Origin: Chloroflexota bacterium
GTDB lineage: Bacteria > Chloroflexota > Anaerolineae > JAAEKA01
Length of the DNA: 64,000 nucleotides
Direction of reading: 5' to 3'
Assembly: GCA_034717495.1 (NCBI GenBank)
Contig: JAYELL010000057.1
Span: forward strand, 62,001 to 126,000
In this document: one piece after another, positions 16,909 to 25,431 of the stretch
Position numbering within the stretch: the stretch's first letter is position 1
Layout of the letters: each line of letters begins with the position of its first letter
Translations under genes and position numbers: made by a program
The notes under the pieces: model-generated
Told to the model about the DNA's origin: nothing
Seen by the model: only the letters and a program-made list of their open reading frames with translations
The model's database searches: none

Positions 16909-17184
16909 TTAACGGGAACTGCGCCGGCGCAGCACTATCAGCGCCAACAAGCAAAGCACCGTACCTTCAATAACATGGACTTCGCCTACCGCAGGCAGTG
17001 GAAGCTGCACAAGCCTTCCCAACAGCTGTCCACCGGCAAAGCCAAGGGTGGCTGTCAGGATATCAAGTAGCCAATCCCAACCGGTGCCGCCCTGCAAGAC
17101 GAACCATGCGGTAGCCCAGATCAGGGTCAGCAGGGTGGATAGAACCAGCGAGGGTGGAATGAGGGCGATCAGTGATTCCAGCAT
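16909..17184 (-). CDS. small membrane protein
   Basis: A 91-residue protein with about three hydrophobic segments (IALIPPSLVLSTLLTLIWA, an LGFAGGQLLG segment and a C-terminal LCLLALIVLRRR). I recognise no family. The start at 17184 lies 2 nt after the stop of the SDR gene, so translation is probably coupled. The longer frame that begins at 17514 is only read-through of the SDR gene in another frame. Confidence 0.6.
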   Translation of the reverse strand: MLESLIALIPPSLVLSTLLTLIWATAWFVLQGGTGWDWLLDILTATLGFAGGQLLGRLVQLPLPAVGEVHVIEGTVLCLLALIVLRRRSSR

Positions 17185-17186
17185 GA

Positions 17187-17942
17187 CTACATCACCACGC
17201 CGCCGTTGATCATGAGAACCTGACCCGTCAGGAAGCCAGCTGCATCGGAGGCCAGATAAACGGCCACAGCTGCCACGTCTGCAGGCGTTCCCCAGCGCTG
17301 TAAAGGTGTCTGGAGACGCAGTTGTTCGTGCAGGTCCCGGCTGACTTGCTCTCCCCAACCAGTTTCGATCCAGCCAGGTGCCAGGCAATTGACGCGAACG
17401 GTTGGTGCCAGGCCGCGAGCCAGGGCCTTGGTAAAACCCATGATGCCCGCCTTGGCGGCTGCGAAAAGCTGACCGCTCTCTGTGCCTGTGCCACCGTTCC
17501 ATGCTTGATCCCAACCGATATTGATGATGTGACCGGAGCCCTGCTCGGACATTCGAGCCCCAGCCAGGTGAGAACAGAGAACGGCAGCCCGCAGGTCAAC
17601 ATCGAGCAATCGTTGCAGGCGTTCGGCATAGGGAAGGTGAAGGTTTTGCCCGATCAGGATATCGGCGCCAGCGTTGTTGATCCAGATGTCGACCTGGCCG
17701 CCTAGGAGTTGCCAGGCCTGGTCGACCAACGCGGTGATCCCGGAGAGTGTCGACAGGTCCTCCAGCACGACCGGTGCGCGGCGTCCCAGTTGCCTTACTT
17801 GTGAGGCGATTTTAGCGGCAGCATCGGCGTCCCGTCCGTGGATCAGCACGTCGGCACCCTCGGCGGCAAATGCGAGGGCTGTGGCCTCGCCGATACCGCT
17901 GGTGCTGCCGCTGACAACAGCAGTCATGCCCGATAGTCTCAT
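17187..17942 (-). CDS. short-chain dehydrogenase/reductase-like protein with degenerate active site
   Basis: A 251-residue SDR fold. The cofactor motif SGSTSGIG and the NNAG motif are intact, as is the C-terminal TGQVLMINGG. The catalytic YxxxK is FAAAK (Tyr to Phe), and the usual catalytic Ser region reads NIGWDQAWNGG with no Ser at the expected place. It overlaps folP by the ATGA junction, so a link to folate or pteridine metabolism is possible, but the catalytic changes argue against a normal FabG- or FolM-type reductase. Confidence 0.8.
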   Translation of the reverse strand: MRLSGMTAVVSGSTSGIGEATALAFAAEGADVLIHGRDADAAAKIASQVRQLGRRAPVVLEDLSTLSGITALVDQAWQLLGGQVDIWINNAGADILIGQNLHLPYAERLQRLLDVDLRAAVLCSHLAGARMSEQGSGHIINIGWDQAWNGGTGTESGQLFAAAKAGIMGFTKALARGLAPTVRVNCLAPGWIETGWGEQVSRDLHEQLRLQTPLQRWGTPADVAAVAVYLASDAAGFLTGQVLMINGGVVM

Positions 17943-18832
17943 GGGATACCCTGTCCGCCACCCCGGACGATGGCATCGGTCATACGAGCGATTCGGGACA
18001 TCGATTGCACGTCGTGCACACGCACGATATCCGCGCCGCGGTCGATGGCGATCGCTACGGTGGCAGCCGTTCCCTCAAGCCGTTGATCCGTTGGCAGGCC
18101 CAGTGTGTAACCGATGAAGGATTTGCGACTGGGACCCACCAGCAGGGGATACCCGAGATCGCGCAAGGCGTCCAACCGGTCAAGCAATTCCAGGTTCTGG
18201 GCAACCGTCTTTCCAAAACCAAGGCCAGGATCGAGGATGATTTGATCATCGGGGATACCGGCAAGATGAGCCAGTTCGATGCTGATCGCGAGCTCTCGTT
18301 TGATATCCTCGATCAGGTCCTCGTATTCGACGCCGACGTAACGCCCACCCAGAGCTGGGTCGATCCGGGCATGGTCGCGCCGGCTGCGGTTGTGCATCAG
18401 GATAACAGGTGCACCCGCCTGGGCAGCAACGCGGGCTATCGGTGGATCCAGGCGAAAGCCCCAAACATCGTTGACGAAACTGGCGCCAGAAGAGAGCGCG
18501 GCCTCCGCGACCTTTGCCTTGGAGGTGTCCACCGAGATGGGCAGGCTCACCGCTTCTGATAGCCCCCGAATGACAGGGACTACCCTCTGCAATTCCTCAT
18601 CGGTACTCACCGCATCAGCGCCAGGGCGGGTGCTTTCGCCGCCGACATCGAGCAGATGAGCCCCTTCTGCCTGAAAACGCACTCCCTGGTCTATTGCTGC
18701 AGTTATCCAGGCCTCCTTCAGGACCAACCCGTCGCCCGAAAAGCTGTCGGGCGTGGCGTTGATGATTCCCATGACATAGGTCTGGGTGCCCCATTCAAAT
18801 GTGTGTCCTCGGACAATGAGTGATGGTTGCAT
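17939..18832 (-). CDS. folP: dihydropteroate synthase
   Basis: This 297-residue TIM-barrel enzyme condenses hydroxymethyl-dihydropterin diphosphate with p-aminobenzoate in folate synthesis. Signatures: MGIINATPDSFSGDG, DVGGESTRPGA, DPGLGFGKT, GPSRKSFIG and RVHDV, all intact. The ATG at 18832 gives the usual length; an in-frame ATG at 18886 would add 18 atypical residues. It is the first gene of the minus-strand set and is coupled to the SDR gene. Confidence 0.95.
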   Translation of the reverse strand: MQPSLIVRGHTFEWGTQTYVMGIINATPDSFSGDGLVLKEAWITAAIDQGVRFQAEGAHLLDVGGESTRPGADAVSTDEELQRVVPVIRGLSEAVSLPISVDTSKAKVAEAALSSGASFVNDVWGFRLDPPIARVAAQAGAPVILMHNRSRRDHARIDPALGGRYVGVEYEDLIEDIKRELAISIELAHLAGIPDDQIILDPGLGFGKTVAQNLELLDRLDALRDLGYPLLVGPSRKSFIGYTLGLPTDQRLEGTAATVAIAIDRGADIVRVHDVQSMSRIARMTDAIVRGGGQGIP

Positions 18833-18908
18833 CGTACTTTGGTGTGACTGGCGGACCTGGTGGCTGATAGCCAGATTTGGGGCCAAACGGCGATAGATGG
18901 CTCAGATA

Positions 18909-18936
18909 ATTATAATCGTGTATCAAGTTTTGGCAA
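18909..18936 (-). promoter_or_regulatory. sigma-70 promoter of folP
   Basis: On the minus strand TTGCCA (18936-18931), a 16-nt spacer and TATAAT (18914-18909). This leaves a leader of about 70 nt before the folP ATG. Confidence 0.6.
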
Positions 18937-19033
18937 CCGGACGACTTGCCGGGGTTTTGTGGCGGTAGGGGTAGGGTCTCCCAACTCTCCGTCCACATGC
19001 TGCCGCAGCCGCTTTGAATTTCATGACCATGTC

Positions 19034-19062
19034 TTGACAGCACAATCGGCCTGTGTTATAGT
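19034..19062 (+). promoter_or_regulatory. sigma-70 promoter of the B12 capture operon
   Basis: TTGACA (19034-19039), a 17-nt spacer and TATAGT (19057-19062). Transcription would begin near 19069, just before the riboswitch. Confidence 0.75.
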
Positions 19063-19090
19063 CACCTTGATTGAATTAATAACTGAATGA

Positions 19091-19401
19091 TTTAGGCCGT
19101 TAGTGGTGCCCTAAGGCCCGATGCCCGGGGCATAAAGGCGAAGCCGGTGGCACGTGTGCTGTACCGACCGAAAGGCTGTGCACGTGGAGTCCGGCGCTGT
19201 CGCGCAACTGTGATCTGACGGATAGCATTTTTCAACGAGCTATCCCAAGTAAGCCAGGACGACCGCCACTTAACGCCCGCCAACAGACCTTCGCATGAAA
19301 GGAGGGCGGATCTTAGCCAAAAACAGGTTAGCAAATCCTTCGCAGGATGCCTACCGCATAAGATCAACACCAACGCCCGACCCTCCGTCGGGCATTTTTT
19401 G
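19091..19401 (+). ncRNA. cobalamin riboswitch with intrinsic terminator
   Basis: The aptamer core is visible as GAAGCCGGTG (about 19140), AGTCCGGCGCTGTCGCGCAA (ends 19206) then CTGTGA, and the B12 box AAGCCAGGACGACCGCC (19251-19267). About 38 nt, including CACGTG on both sides, are inserted between GGTG and TCCGGC, where most members have only a few bases. The expression platform ends in a terminator: GCCCGAC (19375-19381) pairs with GTCGGGC (19387-19393), followed by a T-run. B12 binding should stop transcription before the operon at 19430. Confidence 0.85.
19375..19401 (+). terminator. riboswitch-controlled terminator
   Basis: A 7-bp GC stem with a 5-nt loop (CCTCC), followed by A and a run of six T. 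It lies 30 nt before the first ATG of the operon. Confidence 0.75.
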
Positions 19402-19429
19402 TGCATTTTCAAGGAGCAAGGAACAGGAT

Positions 19430-21682
19430 ATGAAACCCAAGACGGCTGGCGCACGTTTTGTCAGAGTGGCAATGATTGCCGCCACTTTGAGTATTACGTT
19501 CTTTCTCGTCATCATGCTGCAGAGCAGCATGGCTGGTGAGCTAACTACCGAGGATATCAATCGGGCTGACGTCGTGGTCGATCTGGGTGATGGTCATAGT
19601 ATCACCCAGCGTGTTTCTTTTTCGACCACCCAGATTTCCGGTCTCGAGGCGCTGCTGCGCACTGGTCTCAATGTCACCACCGCTGAATTTGGCTTCGGTA
19701 CGGCTGTCTGCGCCATCGAAGGGGTCGGGTGTCCTGCCACCGATTGTTTCTGCGAAACAGAAAATTTCTGGGGGTACCAATACTGGGAGGAGGGCGGTTG
19801 GCAATCATACATGGTCGGCGCCGCTGATTCCAACGTGAGCGATGGCGGCGTAGAAGGTTGGGCGTGGGGACCCTTTGGCAATACACCACCTGCCATCACC
19901 TCCGAGATCCTGGCTGCCAATGCGGCGCTGCAATGGATCGCACCCCAACAGGAGACCGATGGCAGCATTGGCCACAACGTGGGCGCGACGCTGGATGTGA
20001 TCCTGGCTGTAGCCGCAGCCAACCAGGATCCGGTGACCTGGCGATCGTCTGAAGGTGAATCGCTTGTCGACTACGTCAAAGCGGAGGGAAGCGTCTATGC
20101 CGGTCAAACAGCCGCAGGTGCCGGCAAGATGGCCGTGGGAGCAGCCGCAGCCCATCAAGACCCTGCCGCCTTCGGCGATCTGGATCTGGTCGACATACTT
20201 GACGGCCACTACGATTCCGGCACAGGCGCTTTCGGTGCGAACAACCAGGATCAGGGCTTTGCTCTCCTGGGGTTGGCGGCTGCTGGTGAGATGGTGCCCG
20301 AAGCAGCGGTCCAGCGGCTTGTCAATGACACCAACCCCGACGGCGGCTGGGGCTGGGCCGGCGGCGTTCCCAGTGATGTCGACAGCACGTCACTGGTCAT
20401 CGAGGCGTTGATTGCCGCCGGGCAATCGGCAACGTCGACAGTCGTCGTGAATGCACTGGACTACCTTCATGATGTTCAGATGACCAACACGGACGGTGGG
20501 TTTGCCTCTTCCCCCGACCAACCCTGGGCGGTTGACAGCAACACCAACTCGACAGCCTTTGCCGTGCAGGCCATTTTGGCAACGGCGGGGGATCCATTGA
20601 GCAACGCCTGGGCGATCAGCAATACCCATCCCATTGGCTTTTTGTTGGGGCAGCAGCTGCCTGACGGCGGCTTCGTGTATGTGGACCCACCGGCTAATCT
20701 CTTTGCCACGCAACAGGCTCCCCCGGCGCTGGTTGGCAAGCCATTTCCCCTGTTGAGCCGGGCCGTTGCACAGCGCAGGGCCCTGGCCTGGATGGATGGC
20801 CAACAGCAGGCAGATGGCAGCTTTGCGGGCTTCAATCCCGGGGCCACCATTGATGCGGTTTTTGCGATCGTGTCCGCCTCACAGAATCCCCTCGACTTTG
20901 TCAGCAGCCAGGGCAATACACCGCTGGACTATCTGGCGATAGAGGGGCCTGCTTACGCGGCTCAGGGCGCCAACGCTGCTGGAAAACTGACACTGGGTGT
21001 CGTTGCTGCCGGCCTTGATCCTGGCAATTTCTCAGGTATCAACCTTGTGGATGTGCTCTGGGGCTACTTTGCACCCGCTACCGGCCAGTTCGGCGCTGGC
21101 ACGACGTGGGATCAGGCCTTTGCCATGCTTGGCCTGGTTGCTGCAGGAGAGACGCTTCCCGACGAGGCAGCCCAATACCTGCTGGACATCCGATCAGCCG
21201 GCGGCGGCTGGGGCTTTACCGCCAATTCTGACACGCCTGAGGTTGACAGCACGTCAGTATCCCTGCAGGCATTGGCGGCGACGGGCGTCAATCGACAGAA
21301 TGAAGGTGTCGCGGATGGCCTGGCTTTCCTGTATTCCCAGCAAAATCCAGATGGAGGCTTTCCCGGCTTTGGCGGTGAGACCAGTCCAGGCTCCACCGGA
21401 CTGGCTCTTCAGGCGATAGCGGCCTGCGGTGAGTCCCCGGTTGATCTGAGCTGGACCAGGATTGTCACCGACGGCACATCGAGCCGGTTGACTCTGCGCA
21501 CACCGTATGACAGCCTGCTGGTCATGCAGAGTCCCGAGGGTGGCTTTCCCGGCTATACTGGCTCCAACGATCCCTTCTCTACCTATCAGGCCCTTCCTGG
21601 GCTGGCCTTCAAGGCACTGCCTCTTAGCCCTCCGGGCAGGGTATTCTTCCCGGTTGTCGGGGTAGTAATGGCCAACCGGTAG
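19430..21682 (+). CDS. secreted transcobalamin/intrinsic-factor-like cobalamin-binding protein (DUF4430-like plus two alpha/alpha barrels)
   Basis: A 750-residue exported protein. A signal peptide (about 10-35) is followed by a DUF4430-like beta domain (about 40-150; CFCETENFWGYQYW and GGVEGWAWG). Two homologous halves of helical repeats follow, about 165-445 and 455-735, each with prenyltransferase/transcobalamin-type repeats (QQETDGSIG, GGWGWAGG; QQQADGSFAG, GGGWGF, QNPDGGFPGF). Transcobalamin and intrinsic factor bind B12 between an alpha6/alpha6 barrel and such a beta domain; here the order is reversed and the barrel duplicated. AAGGAG precedes the ATG. The B12 riboswitch strongly supports cobalamin as ligand. 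The C-terminus has a weak hydrophobic stretch and no sortase motif. Confidence 0.8.
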   Translation: MKPKTAGARFVRVAMIAATLSITFFLVIMLQSSMAGELTTEDINRADVVVDLGDGHSITQRVSFSTTQISGLEALLRTGLNVTTAEFGFGTAVCAIEGVGCPATDCFCETENFWGYQYWEEGGWQSYMVGAADSNVSDGGVEGWAWGPFGNTPPAITSEILAANAALQWIAPQQETDGSIGHNVGATLDVILAVAAANQDPVTWRSSEGESLVDYVKAEGSVYAGQTAAGAGKMAVGAAAAHQDPAAFGDLDLVDILDGHYDSGTGAFGANNQDQGFALLGLAAAGEMVPEAAVQRLVNDTNPDGGWGWAGGVPSDVDSTSLVIEALIAAGQSATSTVVVNALDYLHDVQMTNTDGGFASSPDQPWAVDSNTNSTAFAVQAILATAGDPLSNAWAISNTHPIGFLLGQQLPDGGFVYVDPPANLFATQQAPPALVGKPFPLLSRAVAQRRALAWMDGQQQADGSFAGFNPGATIDAVFAIVSASQNPLDFVSSQGNTPLDYLAIEGPAYAAQGANAAGKLTLGVVAAGLDPGNFSGINLVDVLWGYFAPATGQFGAGTTWDQAFAMLGLVAAGETLPDEAAQYLLDIRSAGGGWGFTANSDTPEVDSTSVSLQALAATGVNRQNEGVADGLAFLYSQQNPDGGFPGFGGETSPGSTGLALQAIAACGESPVDLSWTRIVTDGTSSRLTLRTPYDSLLVMQSPEGGFPGYTGSNDPFSTYQALPGLAFKALPLSPPGRVFFPVVGVVMANR

Positions 21683-21708
21683 CGGTTTGAACGCCAACAG
21701 AGCTTAGG

Positions 21709-24027
21709 ATGAAACAGAGTCGCCAGGTGCAAAAAAACTCTCGCCGTCAGCAAGCTGGCCCCCATTGGGGCGGGCCTCTGCCGGCGCGCCTGGCGACCCT
21801 GGTAGCGCTGGCATTGTTGCTTCTGGCATTGCCAGGCAGCGCAGGGGCCCAGGAGGCGTTTCCCCACCACGCTGGCCTGGTCATCGACTTCGGGGATGGC
21901 GCTGTCTATTCTGCCTGCGTCGACCTTGGGCCCGACGGTGAAGCCACCGGTGAGGAGGTGCTCCAGGCGTCCGGTTTCGATCTGCTTATCGAGTACAGCC
22001 CGATGGGTGGCGCCGTCTGCAGGATCGACCAACAGGGCTGCGACTTTCCTGGCCAGCCCTGCTGGTGCGAATGTATGAGTTCTCCCTGCGTGTATTGGGC
22101 CTACAATCACCTGGTGGATGGGCAGTGGGTCTATTCCAGCGTGGGAGCGAGTGTTTTCACCGTTCAGACCGGTGGAGTGGAAGGCTGGGCATGGGGTGAA
22201 GGCTCCATCAGCGTAGGGGCGGCACCGGCCCTCATCTCCTTCGATGACATCTGTGAAGCGCCGACGGCGACTACGACGCCATCGGCGACCCAAAGCCCAA
22301 CGCCGACGGCTACCAGTACCTCTGTGCCGACCGAGACGCCGACCGCAACTGCTACGCAAAGGCCCACATCTACCTGGACCCCTGAACCAAACAATACGCC
22401 GCTGCCAACCACAACCTGGACCGCAACCCCAACATCGGCCTGGACCCCGCTGCCTGCGGACACGCCGTTGAGCCAGGCAGTGACTATCGATACAGCTACT
22501 CCCGTTCCTACTGCTACATGGACAGCTTCGCCTACGCCATTGCCAACGGAGCCGCTGCCCCCCTCGCCCACGGCGACCGCCGTTGACCAGCTGATTGCTG
22601 CGGTGCCTGCCGGTCTTGCGCCACCAGGGTCCGGCGATCAGAGACGCATAGTCAACGCCGGCAATAGGATAGAGAGAACGTTTTTGCCACTGCTTGCGTA
22701 TAGCCGTCCGATCGATAATCCTGCGCCGGCAGTCATCCCTCCGGCTCCCCTATCCGCGGCCCTGTCACCTCGCGTCCCCTCCACGCAGATCGAGGGGAAT
22801 GTTTCTGAGCCGGCACCGCAGGCACAGGCCTCTGGCAAGGTAGTCGTGAGGCAAGACGATCTGACCCTGGTCAAATTCAGTCGTGAGCCGGCGCGTCTGC
22901 TCAGGCTGGAACCTTCTGAAACTCAGGGCCATGCCCTGGCTCATGCCCAGTCGAGCCAGACCCGGGCCGCGGTCGATTTTTCTGCCACCCTGTTGATGGT
23001 CGCTGGATTAGCGCTCATTTCCATTGTCATTCGTTGGATTGGGAGAGGCAGGCCGCTGCGACCACATCCTACTATCCGAACATCGATCCCTGTGGGGAAG
23101 TGGCAAGGGTCACTATCCACGGGCGCCAAAACATCGCAGACAATCAGCCTGATTATCTACGGCCTGGCGGCAGCTATCGGGGTCCTGGCGCTGATCTCTC
23201 CCTTTTTAGGAACGGCGATCGAGGCCACTGGCATAACGGCTGGGCCCACCGGCAATGGCCCGCTGTTGTTGATGCTGTTGATCGGGTTGGCTTTCACCGC
23301 GCTGCTCCTGGACATCCAGAGCCAGGCCGTTACCAGTAAAACAATGGCCCTGTTGGGTGTGTTGGTGGCGATCAACGCTGTGCTTCGTTTTGTCGAGGTT
23401 GGCATACCCGGGCCTGGTGGCTTCAGCCCGGTGTTCTTCCTCATCATCATGACCGGCTATGTTTTTGGTGGTCGCTTTGGTTTTTTGATGGGATCGTTGA
23501 CCATTCTGGTGTCAGCCCTGATCACTGGCGGTGTGGGCCCCTGGCTGCCGGGACAGATCTTTGCCGCGGGATGGGTAGGTCTGACGGCGCCGCTCATGCG
23601 TCCTGTGGTTCGTGTTGTCGGTGGACAACCGGGCAGTTGGCGCGAGGTGGTGGCACTGGCGGTTTTTGGCGGTCTTTGGGGTTTGCTCTTCGGTTTGATC
23701 ATGAATCTATGGTTCTGGCCCTTTATGGCAGGTCCTGCCGATCAGTACTACCAGGCGGGTCTCGATCTTTCCAGCACGATTCAACGGTACCTCACTTTTT
23801 ACCTGACAACCTCCCTGATATGGGATCTGCTTCGCCTGGCAGGCAACGCGCTGTTGATTCTGGTCTTTGGTGCAGCAACCCTGCGAGCGCTTCGGCGATT
23901 CCAGCTTCGCTTCGATTTCGACTATCAGCCCATTCCCGAGGATGAATTCGCTGGAATAAATCGCCCGGTCGGGGGTGCTGCTCCTGCGCCCTTGATGTCG
24001 TGGCAGGGTCGGGAGGGCACCCTGTGA
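21709..24027 (+). CDS. DUF4430-like domain fused to an ECF transporter S-component
   Basis: A 772-residue protein. After a signal helix (about 25-48) comes a second DUF4430-like domain (about 50-175; CWCECMSSPCVYW, GGVEGWAWG). A Thr/Pro-rich linker spans about 184-297. A transmembrane helix lies near 424-445, and an ECF S-component-like domain with about six helices covers 465-740 (ALLGVLVAINAVLRF, then GYVFGGRFGFLMG). It is 26 nt behind the transcobalamin-like gene. It may receive B12 from that protein, or bind it with its own beta domain, and pass it to the membrane. I know of no described fusion of this kind. Its last bases overlap ecfT. Confidence 0.75.
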   Translation: MKQSRQVQKNSRRQQAGPHWGGPLPARLATLVALALLLLALPGSAGAQEAFPHHAGLVIDFGDGAVYSACVDLGPDGEATGEEVLQASGFDLLIEYSPMGGAVCRIDQQGCDFPGQPCWCECMSSPCVYWAYNHLVDGQWVYSSVGASVFTVQTGGVEGWAWGEGSISVGAAPALISFDDICEAPTATTTPSATQSPTPTATSTSVPTETPTATATQRPTSTWTPEPNNTPLPTTTWTATPTSAWTPLPADTPLSQAVTIDTATPVPTATWTASPTPLPTEPLPPSPTATAVDQLIAAVPAGLAPPGSGDQRRIVNAGNRIERTFLPLLAYSRPIDNPAPAVIPPAPLSAALSPRVPSTQIEGNVSEPAPQAQASGKVVVRQDDLTLVKFSREPARLLRLEPSETQGHALAHAQSSQTRAAVDFSATLLMVAGLALISIVIRWIGRGRPLRPHPTIRTSIPVGKWQGSLSTGAKTSQTISLIIYGLAAAIGVLALISPFLGTAIEATGITAGPTGNGPLLLMLLIGLAFTALLLDIQSQAVTSKTMALLGVLVAINAVLRFVEVGIPGPGGFSPVFFLIIMTGYVFGGRFGFLMGSLTILVSALITGGVGPWLPGQIFAAGWVGLTAPLMRPVVRVVGGQPGSWREVVALAVFGGLWGLLFGLIMNLWFWPFMAGPADQYYQAGLDLSSTIQRYLTFYLTTSLIWDLLRLAGNALLILVFGAATLRALRRFQLRFDFDYQPIPEDEFAGINRPVGGAAPAPLMSWQGREGTL

Positions 24028-25103
24028 TCCATCCGGGGGCATGGTTGGCATGGCTGGTGGCTGCCATCGTGGCCCTGTCAGTTACCCGCAATCCCGCTTA
24101 CCTGTTTTTCATTTTGGGTGCTATCGCAATCACCGTGGCTGTGCTTCGCCCCCACTCCAAGGCGCCACCCCTTCCCATGTCCCTTTGGCGGTTTGGCCTG
24201 ATCATCGTAGTGTTTTCTGCCCTGTTCAATGCCTTCACCTCTCATTTTGGAGCGACAGTGCTGTTCAGCCTTCCGGAATCCTGGCCTCTCATCGGCGGAG
24301 AAATCACCCTTGAGGGGCTGGTCTTTGGTGTCCTGAACGGCCTGGTGCTGGCAGGCTTTCTCGCTGCCTTCACCGTTCTCAACCTGGCACTTCCGGTTCA
24401 CTCACTGGTCCGGATGATCCCGAGGGCCTTTTACCCGGTTGCAGTGGTCATTTCTATCGCCGTGGCCTTTGTGCCCAACACCCTGGCCCAGTTCCAGGCC
24501 GTGCGTGAGGCCCAGACCATGCGGGGACACCGGGTTCGGGGTCTGCGGGACTGGTTACCCCTCTTCATGCCGGTGCTGATTGGGGGCCTGGAACGGGCTA
24601 TGCAACTGTCAGAGGCCATGACAGCCCGCGGCTTTGGCGGTACGGGGTTGGATTCCAGGAGCGATCAAAACAGACGTGGTCTGCTTCCGGTCCGTCTTTC
24701 GCTTTTGACCGGTCTTTTTTGCGTGTTAGCTGGTCTTGCCCTGCGCTTGTTTGGCGTATCGATGTCCGGTACCCTGCTCCTGTTGGCTGGCAGTGCACTT
24801 CTGATTCTCGCTCTGTGGATGCAAGGGCGCGGTGTCCGGCGCACCGTGTATCGCCCTGCCAGATGGGTTCTCCATGACTGGTTCGTTCTCGTGGGTGCTG
24901 CCCTCGTCGCGGTTGTTTACCTGTTCCCCCTGCCCGGTCTCGATCGTTCTTCCCTGCATTACTCTCCCTATCCTCTCCTCAGTTGGCCCGATCTAAACTC
25001 GTGGATAGTTCTGGCGACGGCGGGATTGTTGGTGCCGGCCAGCATCCTGGCACGGGCCAGTTTTCGGCGCGATCCGCTGCGTCCCGACGGGGCCAGTGCC
25101 TGA
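24024..25103 (+). CDS. ecfT: ECF transporter transmembrane (T) component
   Basis: A 359-residue membrane protein with about seven hydrophobic segments. The coupling-helix motifs are QTMRGHR and MTARGFGG, the two Arg-Gly motifs that contact ECF ATPases. The GTG at 24024 overlaps the preceding TGA (GTGA) and has GGAGGG about 8 nt upstream; the GTG at 24000 is less likely. It is last in the B12 operon. No EcfA ATPase is encoded here, so the module must borrow ATPases from elsewhere. The C-terminal 120 residues (three more helices) are longer than in typical EcfT. Confidence 0.85.
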   Translation: MIHPGAWLAWLVAAIVALSVTRNPAYLFFILGAIAITVAVLRPHSKAPPLPMSLWRFGLIIVVFSALFNAFTSHFGATVLFSLPESWPLIGGEITLEGLVFGVLNGLVLAGFLAAFTVLNLALPVHSLVRMIPRAFYPVAVVISIAVAFVPNTLAQFQAVREAQTMRGHRVRGLRDWLPLFMPVLIGGLERAMQLSEAMTARGFGGTGLDSRSDQNRRGLLPVRLSLLTGLFCVLAGLALRLFGVSMSGTLLLLAGSALLILALWMQGRGVRRTVYRPARWVLHDWFVLVGAALVAVVYLFPLPGLDRSSLHYSPYPLLSWPDLNSWIVLATAGLLVPASILARASFRRDPLRPDGASA

Positions 25104-25431
25104 TTTTTCTGCAGTACTCAAACGCGTGTACGGGCAACCCATTCCTGGCAACTTCGATCTCGGCCAAACGATTTCCGTACCTCGCACCATGTACCTCAGC
25201 TAACCATCGGTCTGAGAATGGGTCGCCCCTACCGTTGACTTCCCCACGAATGCCAACCAGATGACGCTGGTCATGGAGGGGTATGACCGCGGGCACTATT
25301 GCCGGCGGTCTGTCTCTGTTATGATGGACTCGTAGATTGTGGAAAAGCCATACAATGCCGCGTTTGTGGCATGATCGAATTGAAGACGGAGGTGACGCAG
25401 GCTGCCTTGTCCCTAATGGAGGAGAATGACG
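25104..25431 (+). promoter_or_regulatory. gap with conserved palindromic element (site A, 25269-25299) and -10 (25320-25325)
   Basis: No gene is visible. GGTCAT-N8-ATGACC (25269-25288) is followed by GCGGGCACTAT and, after 20 nt, TATGAT. The same arrangement, with identical spacing, is found at 34226-34282. It is probably the promoter/operator region of the exporter operon at 25432. A lone GGGTCGCCCCTAC-like string lies near 25221. Confidence 0.55.

Noticed and set aside
16909-17514. 201-residue minus-strand frame ending in the small membrane protein
   Set aside because: Its first 110 residues are an off-frame reading of the SDR gene; only the part from 17184 is supported.
22261-22600. possible tandem DNA repeat in the Thr/Pro region
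   Set aside because: Codons vary while the Thr/Pro pattern is kept, so this is a protein linker rather than a simple DNA repeat.
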